Source: CAZSCF01 sp964547585
GTDB taxonomy: Bacteria > Patescibacteriota > Minisyncoccia > Moranbacterales > UBA2206
DNA: 16,261 nucleotides
NCBI GenBank assembly: GCA_964547585.1
Contig: CAZJOI010000016.1
Span: forward strand, 1-16,261
Direction: 5' to 3'
Shown here one piece after another: positions 6,928 through 14,400 of this stretch. The position numbers and the translations under genes were made by a program. The notes below the pieces were generated by a model. That model saw nothing but the letters and a program-made list of their open reading frames with translations, was not told where the DNA came from and ran no database searches. Within the stretch, counting starts at the first letter, position 1; every line of letters starts with the position of its first letter.

Positions 6928-7944
6928 CTACTTGTTTTTTGCAAATTCCACCTTGGCAGCGTCCCAAACCTCTGGATGATTTTGATTTACTTTCACCCAG
7001 TACCACCATTCTACTCCCCAAACGTAAATTTCTGGAAAACCGACTTTCCTAGCAAAATTGATGTTATCCACCAAGCGAACGTCATTCATTGATGCAAACT
7101 GAGTTTCAAGAGGCACATTCGTCGTCCAACCGGCAACCCAAGGCTCTCCTTGCAGCTCAATAACAATATCATTTTTTTGCCCAGCAAATATCCTAGCTAA
7201 CCAATACTTGAAATGGAAAAATCTTGGTCCGATTGGATAATTATAATATCCAAATCTTTCATTCCAAACATAGCGATACATCGTTGTGCCAAAAATATCG
7301 GCTCTTTTAGCCGCTGGAATCCAGAGACTCAACTCCCCGCTGTCAGTTATAATTACTTTTCTATTTGGATCCTTGGCGCGAACTAAAGCTATTTCCATAT
7401 CCAATAAATTAACATCCAATTTTGGACAAATTCCAAACTTCAAAAATGGTTCATTTTCTACTTGCCAAAATTTTACTTCCGGCCGATTCTTGTAGCGATC
7501 AACTGACATACTGACAAAACGCAGGAGTTCTCTTTTTCTTGTCTGATCATCTTGATTAGCCCACTCTGGAATCGCACATTCTGGCCAACGGGGAACTTTC
7601 TGTCCAACTACCAAAATAATTTCAGCGTTTCTTTTGGCTGCCTCATCCAATTGCCAATCAATAGCTGAAAAATCATATTTTCCTTTTTCAGATTCCACCA
7701 AATCCCAATATATTGGAATCCTGATTTTTTTAGCGTCAAGATCATCAAGAGTTGCAATAAAAACCTCCTGCCAATTCAAACCAATATCTCGAGCATAGCG
7801 ATAGGAAAAAGTCACTCCCAGCTGAGCATCGTTATTCATTTTCTTAATTGGAAAATTAAAATAGGCAAAAAGTATCGTAATCAAAACGATGATTGATAAA
7901 AAAATCCAAGCAATTATTTTCAATATTTTTTTGAATATTTGCAT
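6928..7944 (-). CDS. Membrane-anchored clan GH-A glycoside hydrolase
   Basis: The 338-residue product has an N-terminal TM anchor (about 9-28) and a (beta/alpha)8-barrel glycosidase domain. Family-type signals are KKIRIPIYWDLVESEKGKYD (beta-2 strand, like many GH5/GH39-like enzymes), the acid/base strand WQVENEPFLKFG with E165 after N164, and the likely nucleophile strand VIELQGEPW (E263 or E267). A late strand IYVWGVEWWYW is rich in aromatic residues, typical of a sugar-binding cleft. The exact GH family cannot be assigned by eye. It is probably displayed outside the membrane and cuts a polysaccharide or glycoconjugate. It lies 32 bp upstream of the L,D-transpeptidase gene, on the same strand. 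A 94-bp AT-rich, repeat-filled spacer separates it from the transporter gene. Confidence 0.85.
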   Translation of the reverse strand: MQIFKKILKIIAWIFLSIIVLITILFAYFNFPIKKMNNDAQLGVTFSYRYARDIGLNWQEVFIATLDDLDAKKIRIPIYWDLVESEKGKYDFSAIDWQLDEAAKRNAEIILVVGQKVPRWPECAIPEWANQDDQTRKRELLRFVSMSVDRYKNRPEVKFWQVENEPFLKFGICPKLDVNLLDMEIALVRAKDPNRKVIITDSGELSLWIPAAKRADIFGTTMYRYVWNERFGYYNYPIGPRFFHFKYWLARIFAGQKNDIVIELQGEPWVAGWTTNVPLETQFASMNDVRLVDNINFARKVGFPEIYVWGVEWWYWVKVNQNHPEVWDAAKVEFAKNK

Positions 7945-7950
7945 AGCTGG

Positions 7951-8041
7951 TAATTTTAAATAACAAATTTTAAATTTTAAAAAATTAAATATTTGGTAAT
8001 TAAAAATTGATTTAAAATTTAAAATTGGAAATTTAAAATTA
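7951..8041. repeat. AT-rich spacer with heptamer array (unit AAAATTT)
   Basis: The clearest part is 8007-8041: five 7-bp units starting at 8007, 8014, 8021, 8028 and 8035, such as AAAATTT, AAAATTG and GAAATTT. The final unit supplies the TAA stop (read on the - strand) of the EamA transporter gene. The left part (7951-7985) has weaker repeats of AAATTTT, with two perfect copies at 7965-7978. AT bias makes chance more likely here than for the other arrays. Confidence 0.6.
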
Positions 8042-8965
8042 TTTTATTGATATCAATGCGATGCCTGCCACAATAATACAAATTGCCAGTGTTTTATGTA
8101 AAACATTTCTGAGATTTCTTTTTTCTTGAAAAATGGCTGGAAACTTCACAGAAAGAGTTATGCCTAAAATAAAGACAAAAACGGCTTCCATTGAGGCCAA
8201 AGCGTTCACCACCGCCACACTTCCAAGTGACACGGCAAAATGCGTAAGGGCCGATCCGACTCCCCCCAAAACCTTATTAGCCACAAAGAGAATGCCCGTG
8301 CGCCTGTTTTCCTTTTTTGCATGACTAATTCCCTGAAATGATCCCAAAATAGCTTTTCGCCAAACGGGAAAAAGCAAAAGACTAAGAGCCCCAACCGTCA
8401 GACCCAGACGCGTCCAAATAAAAACATTGAAAAAATTGTCTTGATTATAAAGATATTTGAAAAGCGAAAAGGCCACCGCAATGAGAACACCCGCCAGAAC
8501 AGTTAAATAGAACCCAGAAAACATTTTTTTGGGTTCGAAACTTCCAGAAAAAAACTGCAAAGAAATAAATACTCCTCCAAAAATAAGAAGAATAACTCCA
8601 AATATTTCTTGCATTGAAAATATTTCTCCCAAAAAAAGTGTTGAGGTAATTATAGTCGTAATTGGAATAATAGCCGTAACCAAGGGCGTTACTCGACTAG
8701 CTTCATTCTTTTCTATGGCTGTAAATAGGCAAAAAATACCATAAATAAAAATCACTCCGGAAAGAATACTCAGAACCAATGGCACCCACCCAATCAGATG
8801 AAAGCCAAAAGGAAAAAGCGCAAAGGTAAAGAGACTCATAAGACCAACATAGAAAGTGTAAGTAGCTGGCTCAGAAACTCGATTGGTGGTCAACATAAAC
8901 TTATCCAGAATCGTCTGAAGAGCTATTAAAAAATAGGCGGCAATGGCAACGGAAATATAAAACAT
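8039..8965 (-). CDS. EamA-family (drug/metabolite transporter superfamily) permease
   Basis: From the ATG at 8965 the protein has 308 residues and about ten hydrophobic segments, matching the two-times-five helix design of EamA/DMT transporters. Segments begin with FYISVAIAAYFLIALQTIL. The half-repeat junction shows the typical acidic end of TM4/TM5 (STLFLGEIFSMQEIFGVILLIFGG), and the second half contains ALASMEAVFVFILGITLS. A TTG at 9007 would add 14 mostly polar residues before the first helix; I prefer the ATG. Substrates of such permeases include amino acids, nucleotide sugars and small metabolites; nothing here identifies one. It lies between two glycosidase genes, so export or uptake of a sugar-related compound is possible but unproven. 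Confidence 0.9.
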   Translation of the reverse strand: MFYISVAIAAYFLIALQTILDKFMLTTNRVSEPATYTFYVGLMSLFTFALFPFGFHLIGWVPLVLSILSGVIFIYGIFCLFTAIEKNEASRVTPLVTAIIPITTIITSTLFLGEIFSMQEIFGVILLIFGGVFISLQFFSGSFEPKKMFSGFYLTVLAGVLIAVAFSLFKYLYNQDNFFNVFIWTRLGLTVGALSLLLFPVWRKAILGSFQGISHAKKENRRTGILFVANKVLGGVGSALTHFAVSLGSVAVVNALASMEAVFVFILGITLSVKFPAIFQEKRNLRNVLHKTLAICIIVAGIALISIK

Positions 8966-9006
8966 AATCTTTAAAATTTCAAAATCCAAATAAGTATCAA
9001 CGCCCA

Positions 9007-9041
9007 AATGACAAAAAATAAATTATTTAAAATTTGTCATT
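9007..9041. repeat. 9-bp inverted repeat (hairpin) upstream of the EamA gene
   Basis: AATGACAAA at 9007-9015 is the exact reverse complement of TTTGTCATT at 9033-9041, with a 17-nt A/T-only loop. It lies between the GH1 stop and the start of the EamA transporter gene. No T run follows on the - strand, so it is not a standard terminator. It may be a processing or 5'-UTR structure, or a by-product of the adjacent GTCATTA repeats. Confidence 0.5.
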
Positions 9042-9063
9042 AGTCATCAGTCATTCGACATTT
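9036..9063. repeat. Heptamer array (unit GTCATTN) overlapping the 3' end of the GH1 gene
   Basis: Four 7-bp units start at 9036, 9043, 9050 and 9057: GTCATTA, GTCATCA, then GTCATTC, and a diverged GACATTT. Read on the - strand each of the first three units contains TGA, so stop codons occur in all three frames. The array encodes the last three residues of the GH1 enzyme (SND, plus part of the preceding Met) and its TGA stop at 9047-9049. Confidence 0.75.
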
Positions 9064-10285
9064 GTTTAATTATTTCTTTATACGCATAGAAACTTTTGCG
9101 TGGTTTTCGTTCCAATGTTTTGTAGTCTATTTCGATTAAGCCAAATCTAGGTGCGTAACCGTAGAGCCATTCAAAATTATCCATTAGTGACCAATGGTTA
9201 TAACCACGCACATCCACGCCTTCTTTACTGGCTTGCTGCACATATTTTAAATGCTCTTTGATAAAAGCTACTCGCTCTTCATCATTTAGTCCAACATCCG
9301 TTGGCACTCCATTTTCCGTAATATAGACCGGGAGATTATGTTTTTTTCTAACATCCGAAAGTACTTTGTATATTCCTTCCGGATAAGAGATCCACTTCAT
9401 CAAATTTTTTTCATCCTCTTCAATTGTGAAACCTAAATATATTTGATTTTTAGCGTCCATTCTGATCTTCTTTCTATCAAATTTTATTTTACCCAAACGA
9501 TAATATTGAACCCCAATAAAATCCAAGTGATTTTTAATCTTCTTATCCAGTAAATCAACTCGAAACCACGTTGAAATACGATTTATAATTGAGATTATAA
9601 ATCCCAATCCGTCTGATTCATACCAATTATACAAATAGCTGACGCCGACTTGCGTCTGCGGATATTTTTCTTTAATAATGCGATATGCTTCTTTATATGA
9701 ATTGGCAATGCCATTCAAGGCTCTAAAAAACTTGAATGGATTTTTGTATCCCGGCGGAAAAACACCCGCTAAATAGCCTTGTCCAAGGGGAACCATCGGT
9801 TCGTTAAAGACCTGGTACATATCAATTAAATCTCCTAGTTCATTCACAACTTTCTGCACATAATTTGCAAAAACCTTGACTGATTTCTTATTGTGCCATC
9901 CGTATTTTTGCGAAAACCAAAGCGGATTTACCCACCACCACAATGTCACCTGTGTTTTTAAATTTCTTCTTTTGAGATCCCTTAAAACTTCGCGGTAATG
10001 AGCAATTTCTTTTTCAGAAAAAATCCCTTCTTCCGGTTCAATTCTGCTCCACTCAATTGAAAGTCTAAAAGCGTTACATCCAAGCTCAGATAAAAAATCA
10101 TGATCGGTTCTAAAACGATTGTAATAATCGCAAGCAATTCCTGATTTTTCTTTTGTCTTTCCGGCTTTTTCCCATTCCCACCAGTCAGTATTGGAATTGT
10201 TGCCTTCCACTTGATAGGCCGAGGTCGCCACGCCCCATAAAAAATCTTTGGGAAAATTTGATAAGTTGTCCTTTTCTTCTTTCAT
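9047..10285 (-). CDS. Family GH1 beta-glycosidase, compact, with an active-site substitution
   Basis: This 412-residue protein is a retaining beta-glycosidase of GH1. The N-terminal signature FLWGVATSAYQVEGNN, acid/base E162 in VFNEPMVP, nucleophile E324 in YITENGVP and the sugar-binding block NHWSLMDNFEWLYGYAPRFGL are all present. There is no signal peptide or TM, so it should act in the cytoplasm on imported or internal glycosides. It is shorter than most GH1 enzymes (about 440-490). The motif that is normally TLxH(W/F)xxP reads TLWWWVNP, so the conserved -1 subsite histidine is W117. The usual NYY after beta-6 is QYY (Q260). Both changes could alter specificity. The transporter gene follows. 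The end of the coding sequence lies in a 7-bp repeat array. No Shine-Dalgarno sequence precedes the ATG. Confidence 0.93.
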   Translation of the reverse strand: MKEEKDNLSNFPKDFLWGVATSAYQVEGNNSNTDWWEWEKAGKTKEKSGIACDYYNRFRTDHDFLSELGCNAFRLSIEWSRIEPEEGIFSEKEIAHYREVLRDLKRRNLKTQVTLWWWVNPLWFSQKYGWHNKKSVKVFANYVQKVVNELGDLIDMYQVFNEPMVPLGQGYLAGVFPPGYKNPFKFFRALNGIANSYKEAYRIIKEKYPQTQVGVSYLYNWYESDGLGFIISIINRISTWFRVDLLDKKIKNHLDFIGVQYYRLGKIKFDRKKIRMDAKNQIYLGFTIEEDEKNLMKWISYPEGIYKVLSDVRKKHNLPVYITENGVPTDVGLNDEERVAFIKEHLKYVQQASKEGVDVRGYNHWSLMDNFEWLYGYAPRFGLIEIDYKTLERKPRKSFYAYKEIIKQMSND

Positions 10286-10323
10286 ATTTACAATTTTACA
10301 CTATTTATTCATATTTTACGAAT

Positions 10324-10349
10324 AAAAAAACAGCCCGTATCATTGGCTG
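10324..10349 (-). terminator. Intrinsic terminator after the lysozyme-like gene
   Basis: Read on the - strand, CAGCC (10349-10345) pairs with GGCTG (10335-10331) around a 9-nt loop and is followed by seven T (10330-10324). The stem can be extended by A-T pairs after two T-T mismatches. It lies about 20 bp past the TAA of the lysozyme-like gene and just before the GH1 gene. This suggests the latter starts a separate transcript. Confidence 0.75.
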
Positions 10350-10367
10350 AATTTTTGAAAATATATC

Positions 10368-11081
10368 CTAATTCAATTTTTGATAATAATAATCCACATC
10401 TGAAATCCATTTTTTGACTCCACCTGGATCATGTCCTGCGCAACTGGAACCGCACTTCCAAACCACCATTTCTGAGGGTGTCTTGATATTTTGCGCCAAA
10501 AGCTTTTCTATTTTGCCCCCGACTTCCCGCACAGCCTGTTCTGGGGTATCAAAACAGCTGTAGCCCGAATCTGTTTGATTATAGCTACCTCGGTAGCCCC
10601 AATAATTGTAACAGTCCTTGCCGTCCTTTTTGGGCGAATATGTCCCCCATTTGCTTTCCTTGTTCCCAATGGCCAAAAGGTAGGCCGCAACCTTCTTGTC
10701 TTTTTGATAAATGGCTTCAATCATCACTTCAATCGGATGCCCAGCCACCAATTTCTTGGCTTTGATTTTTTCTTCACTCTCTTGCCCCGCATTTTTTATC
10801 TTTTTTATCTCTTCGCAGATACTGTTGGGTTTCTGACATTTTAATTTTTCCAGATCCAAGCCTTTGCCAATTCTGCTCATCGGATCAATATTTTTCAAAG
10901 AAACTTTTTCATTAGGCAGGCTTTTAGCTTGCGCGTCAAGGTCAAAAAAGAGATAAAAAAACAAACCCATACACAGTATGAGAATGAATGAAACTAACAG
11001 GATATTCTTTTTTTGCTTTATTGGTGCCCCCTCTAATCTGCCCCTCCATCTTTGCAGATTCTCCAGAAAATAGTCATCCAT
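10368..11081 (-). CDS. Membrane-anchored lysozyme-like (transglycosylase-fold) protein
   Basis: The 237-residue product has a cytoplasmic head of about 26 residues and one TM (about 27-46). The extracytoplasmic part has a charged linker and a lysozyme-like domain (about 112-237). The candidate catalytic glutamate is E142 in LLAIGNKESKWGTYSP, followed by the typical NYWGYRGSYNQTDSGYSCFDTPEQAVREV. Six cysteines (C82, C89, C157, C176, C210, C214) are all outside and may form disulfides. A role in cutting peptidoglycan or another cell-wall glycan is likely, but the exact family is uncertain. Unlike its neighbours it has a strong Shine-Dalgarno (AGGAGGGG), a near-consensus promoter at 11126-11154 and its own terminator at 10324-10349. 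It is therefore a monocistronic, probably well-expressed gene. Confidence 0.85.
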   Translation of the reverse strand: MDDYFLENLQRWRGRLEGAPIKQKKNILLVSFILILCMGLFFYLFFDLDAQAKSLPNEKVSLKNIDPMSRIGKGLDLEKLKCQKPNSICEEIKKIKNAGQESEEKIKAKKLVAGHPIEVMIEAIYQKDKKVAAYLLAIGNKESKWGTYSPKKDGKDCYNYWGYRGSYNQTDSGYSCFDTPEQAVREVGGKIEKLLAQNIKTPSEMVVWKCGSSCAGHDPGGVKKWISDVDYYYQKLN

Positions 11082-11090
11082 AGATTTTTA

Positions 11091-11098
11091 CCCCTCCT
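11091..11098 (-). promoter_or_regulatory. Strong Shine-Dalgarno site of the lysozyme-like gene
   Basis: On the - strand AGGAGGGG ends 9 nt before the ATG at 11081. Other gene starts in the window lack a purine-rich site of this quality, so this one stands out and confirms the start codon. Confidence 0.85.
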
Positions 11099-11125
11099 GC
11101 ATACTCCATTAAGGCAACGTATCCT

Positions 11126-11154
11126 ATGGTAGCAAAATTCGAAAGACCTGTCAA
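11126..11154 (-). promoter_or_regulatory. Sigma-70-type promoter of the lysozyme-like gene
   Basis: On the - strand a perfect -35 box TTGACA (11154-11149) is followed by a 17-nt spacer and the -10 box TACCAT (11131-11126, 4 of 6 to consensus). A start point near 11119 would give a 5' UTR of about 38 nt containing the Shine-Dalgarno site. Spacing, position and orientation all fit. Confidence 0.75.
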
Positions 11155-11203
11155 TTGCCAAAAGATGCTCTACTGGAGCCACAAAAATGAACTGCGAGAG
11201 GCA

Positions 11204-11338
11204 CTAGGGAGTCGCAGAGGGAATTGCAAAAAAGCTTAAAAGAAGGCCAGTAGTTGAAAAAACTTTAACTGTTACCTTCTCATCCGCCACCTCAACCATG
11301 CCATAGTTGCTTCCGACAAAAGAATATTTAATATGGTT
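11204..11338 (-). pseudogene. Possible remnant of a gene 3' end (beta-rich C-terminus)
   Basis: Between two in-frame TAG codons a 44-codon frame reads NHIKYSFVGSNYGMVEV, ADEKVTVKVFSTTGLLLSFF, then AIPSATP and stop. It looks like two consecutive beta strands with a turn. It resembles the tail found in some calcineurin-type phosphoesterases (a YGxVEV ... LTVxFxDTxGxxL pattern). It has no start codon beyond an internal Met and no Shine-Dalgarno sequence. It lies in a 367-bp spacer between the lysozyme promoter and the terminator of the large surface-protein gene. A decayed gene fragment is the best reading, but the resemblance is from memory and weak. Confidence 0.3.
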
Positions 11339-11382
11339 CTATGCCGTACCACTTTTTTGAAATTTTGACTACAGTATAGGAT

Positions 11383-11417
11383 AAAAAAAGCCGAGATTTT
11401 CAGGTCTCGACTTTTTT
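11383..11417 (-). terminator. Intrinsic terminator of the large surface-protein gene
   Basis: Read on the - strand, AGTCGAGA pairs with TCTCGGCT (one G-U) around the 8-nt loop CCTGAAAA, flanked by six A and followed by seven T. It begins about 30 bp after the TAG stop at 11449. This is a strong, classical intrinsic terminator. Confidence 0.9.
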
Positions 11418-11448
11418 GAAAAATTTCAGTCCTCCATCTTTACATCAC

Positions 11449-14400
11449 CTATCGTATAATGCCGGATTTACTTCTTTTTATTCTCGCTAACCACCAAATT
11501 CCTGGTATCAAAATGACAGCAATTATGACATAGGTCCAAACATTTTTCCAAATGGAATCTGCTTTGGCTTCTTGTTCTCCGGCTATATTGCCATCCCCTT
11601 GTTCTGATTCAGTGCTTTCGCCTTGCACCTTCTCGACTTCGGATTGTTCTCCTGCAACCGATCCATCACTGGCATTGGCATCAACCTCTTCAGTGCCTTC
11701 ATTCGTGCTTATCGCAGATGTCGTTCCGCTGACAGGAATAACAAGCTTAATCACCCGAGCGCTACTATTGTTGCCAGCCTCATCGCGAGCCACCACTTTG
11801 TAATAGTAGGTTTTTCCAGCGGTTACATCCTTATCGGTATATCCTTCATCGCTGTGATCCTGTTTAGCAATGCGCGAACCGCTATTTACTCCAAAACTCC
11901 TTGAGGTTCCGCGATAAATAAGAACTTCACTGGTATCGTCATCATCAACATTCCAAGTGATTCTAACGTCTTTTGTCGCCGGTCGATATACCGCTTTGAG
12001 ACTCGTTACATTATCTGGATTTTCGGTGTCCGTTAACCCACCAAAGGACGTAAAATGGTAGGTCCAAATAATCGTGTCTGATCCGCTAGTAAAATAACAT
12101 TCTCCTGGAGCGGAAATGTTGCTGTGATCAGTTGCACTATTGCACTGCGTGGTTATTTCTGTCCAAACATCTGATCCAGCCGACTTGTATCCGACTGTGC
12201 CAGTTACACCTGCCAAAGTTATTTTGACTGCTTTATCAAATTGCAAAACCCCGCCCGGAGAACCAATCTCAATAATATTATCTCCGACAGCAAAACCGGA
12301 AGGTGCTGTGCCAGCTGAAGCAACTGTGCGCGGAGCATCAATGATTCCATCCCAAGCAGCCGGACCAGTCACAACTACTCCATCTGGAATGACAACATCA
12401 GCCGCGGAAGAATTAATGACGATTTCTGGTAATGTTCCAGTTCCAGCAGCAACAAACGCGCTGACGTCAATTGTTGGATCTTCCATGTCATCCGCAACAT
12501 CAATATTGACGTTTTGAGTCACATCAGTCAGCACAACTTGCGTTGTGTCTCCTGAAAGAGTGGCTTCGCCCGAAAGATCAGGAGTGGTTTGAGTCACTTC
12601 ATCAATTTTGTATTTGGTAAAGTGATTGACATTAATAGAAAAGATATAACACGCTCCACCAACCTCACAAGCGCCAACAGGAGGAGTGTAGGTTCCGGGA
12701 TTTTCTATGAGTGTTGCTTTATCAATCAAATTTCCGTCATCGTCATAGGCAATAAGTTTCGCGTTAATATCAGCCGAAGTTGAATCGGTGGTAAAACCAA
12801 GCTTATCAAGTCCATAAAATTCAATCGTTGCGGTTTTACCTTTTAGCGTAACATCATCTGTAACATCAGAAAAATCAAGGCTAATAATTCCGGCCTCCGC
12901 CATATCCATTTTAGCCCCCAGATTTTGCAAGAAGTCTGTCGTTGCATCATTTGAAAGATCCAAATCGGAAGCAAAGGTTATCTTCCCCATTTTTGTATTT
13001 ACGCCGTCAATAACAACTGATTTCTCAAAAGATAAATTCGGAAAAGACTTGAAATTGGAGACCGTGGCATCACCAATATTGCTGGTAATTCCACTGCTCG
13101 ATAAGGTTGTGGCAATACCTTGAAAAATAGTCGCGATTTGAGAGCTAGATTGTTCCATGGCCGGATCAAAATACCAAGGATCATAATCAACATTACTCGA
13201 AACAATTGTCGCGAAAGCAGGATAATCCGTGCCCCAATAGTTATTTTCCATGTTATAAATATCCCCCTCGGGCGTTTCTTCGGTTTTAGCGTTTAAAGTA
13301 CTGCCATAAATACTGTTAGAGTTAATTGTATTTCCATTAACAATCCCTATATAACCGGAGGCTTGTGAATCTTTTAAATAAATTCCCACCGCGGTATTCG
13401 CGCTAATAATATTATTGGTTATAGTATTATTAGTTGAAGATAAAGCGCCAGACCTGATATAGAGGCCATAATTGTTGCTAGAAATAGTTGAGCCGCTAAT
13501 AGTGTTATTTGAACTTCCCATTAATTCAAAGCCGGCACTACCGTTTCCAGTAATAACATTACCCATATAAGTATTATCTGAGGCCTTCCAAGCGTATACT
13601 CCATCACTCTCATTATTGGTAATGTTGTTATCTGTAAAGTTATTATTTTCACAAGCCGCATCCAGATAAATACCATGCCCCTGAGCACCACCAAACTTGA
13701 AAGAATTACTTATTGTATTACCGCTAATTGTATTACCTAGAGACAAGCTATAGAATGGTCCGTTATCTGTTTCGGGTATCTCGGGGGTAGTTCCTTTCTC
13801 GTCAGTTGTGCCTTCAAAATAAATGCCAATCGCGTTCGTAGTGACGGTATTTGTTTTAATTGTATTATTTGCGGAATCTAAAACTTCAATACCGACAGCG
13901 TTGCCATGGATATTATTATTTTCTATCGTCGCGCCATCCGCCTGATTTAATAAAATACCGATGTCGGTTGTTGCATTCGCACTCGCAGAACGAGTAATCT
14001 CAAATCCGTTGACAGTAACATTATCCGCCGTAATAGTAACGGCCGTATTATCAGCCACATTAATCTTTGTACTTTCTGAGCCAGCTCCTTGTAAAATTAA
14101 TGATTTATTAATTGTTAAATTTTCCGTGTACGTTCCCGCTGCGACATTAATAGTATCTCCGGCCGAAGCTGCATCAATTGCGGACTGAATAGTCGCATAA
14201 GTTTCTCCGGCACCAACTTGATATGTTTTTGTCGTCATACCGCTGGTGTTATACCAGGGGTTATAAGTAACAGTTCCAGAAATCTTTGCTGCAATTTCTG
14301 AAGATACCGCGCTGCCCCACCAGTTATTAGTGGCATCGAAAGCGCTAGTCCCGCTGTTATAAATGCCATACGGCGCAAATCCTATTTCCGAAAAAGCCGT

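Noticed and set aside
8966..9007. TTG start adding 14 residues to the EamA transporter
   Set aside because: The extra residues are polar and acidic and precede the first membrane helix. The ATG at 8965 fits the family start better and the TTG has no ribosome site.
11126..11239. 37-codon + strand frame (MVAKFERPVNC...)
   Set aside because: It overlaps the promoter of the lysozyme-like gene on the other strand, has no ribosome site and shows no recognisable pattern.
11455..11460. Perfect TATAAT on the + strand
   Set aside because: It lies in the coding end of the giant surface protein, has no matching -35 box, and no + strand gene follows.
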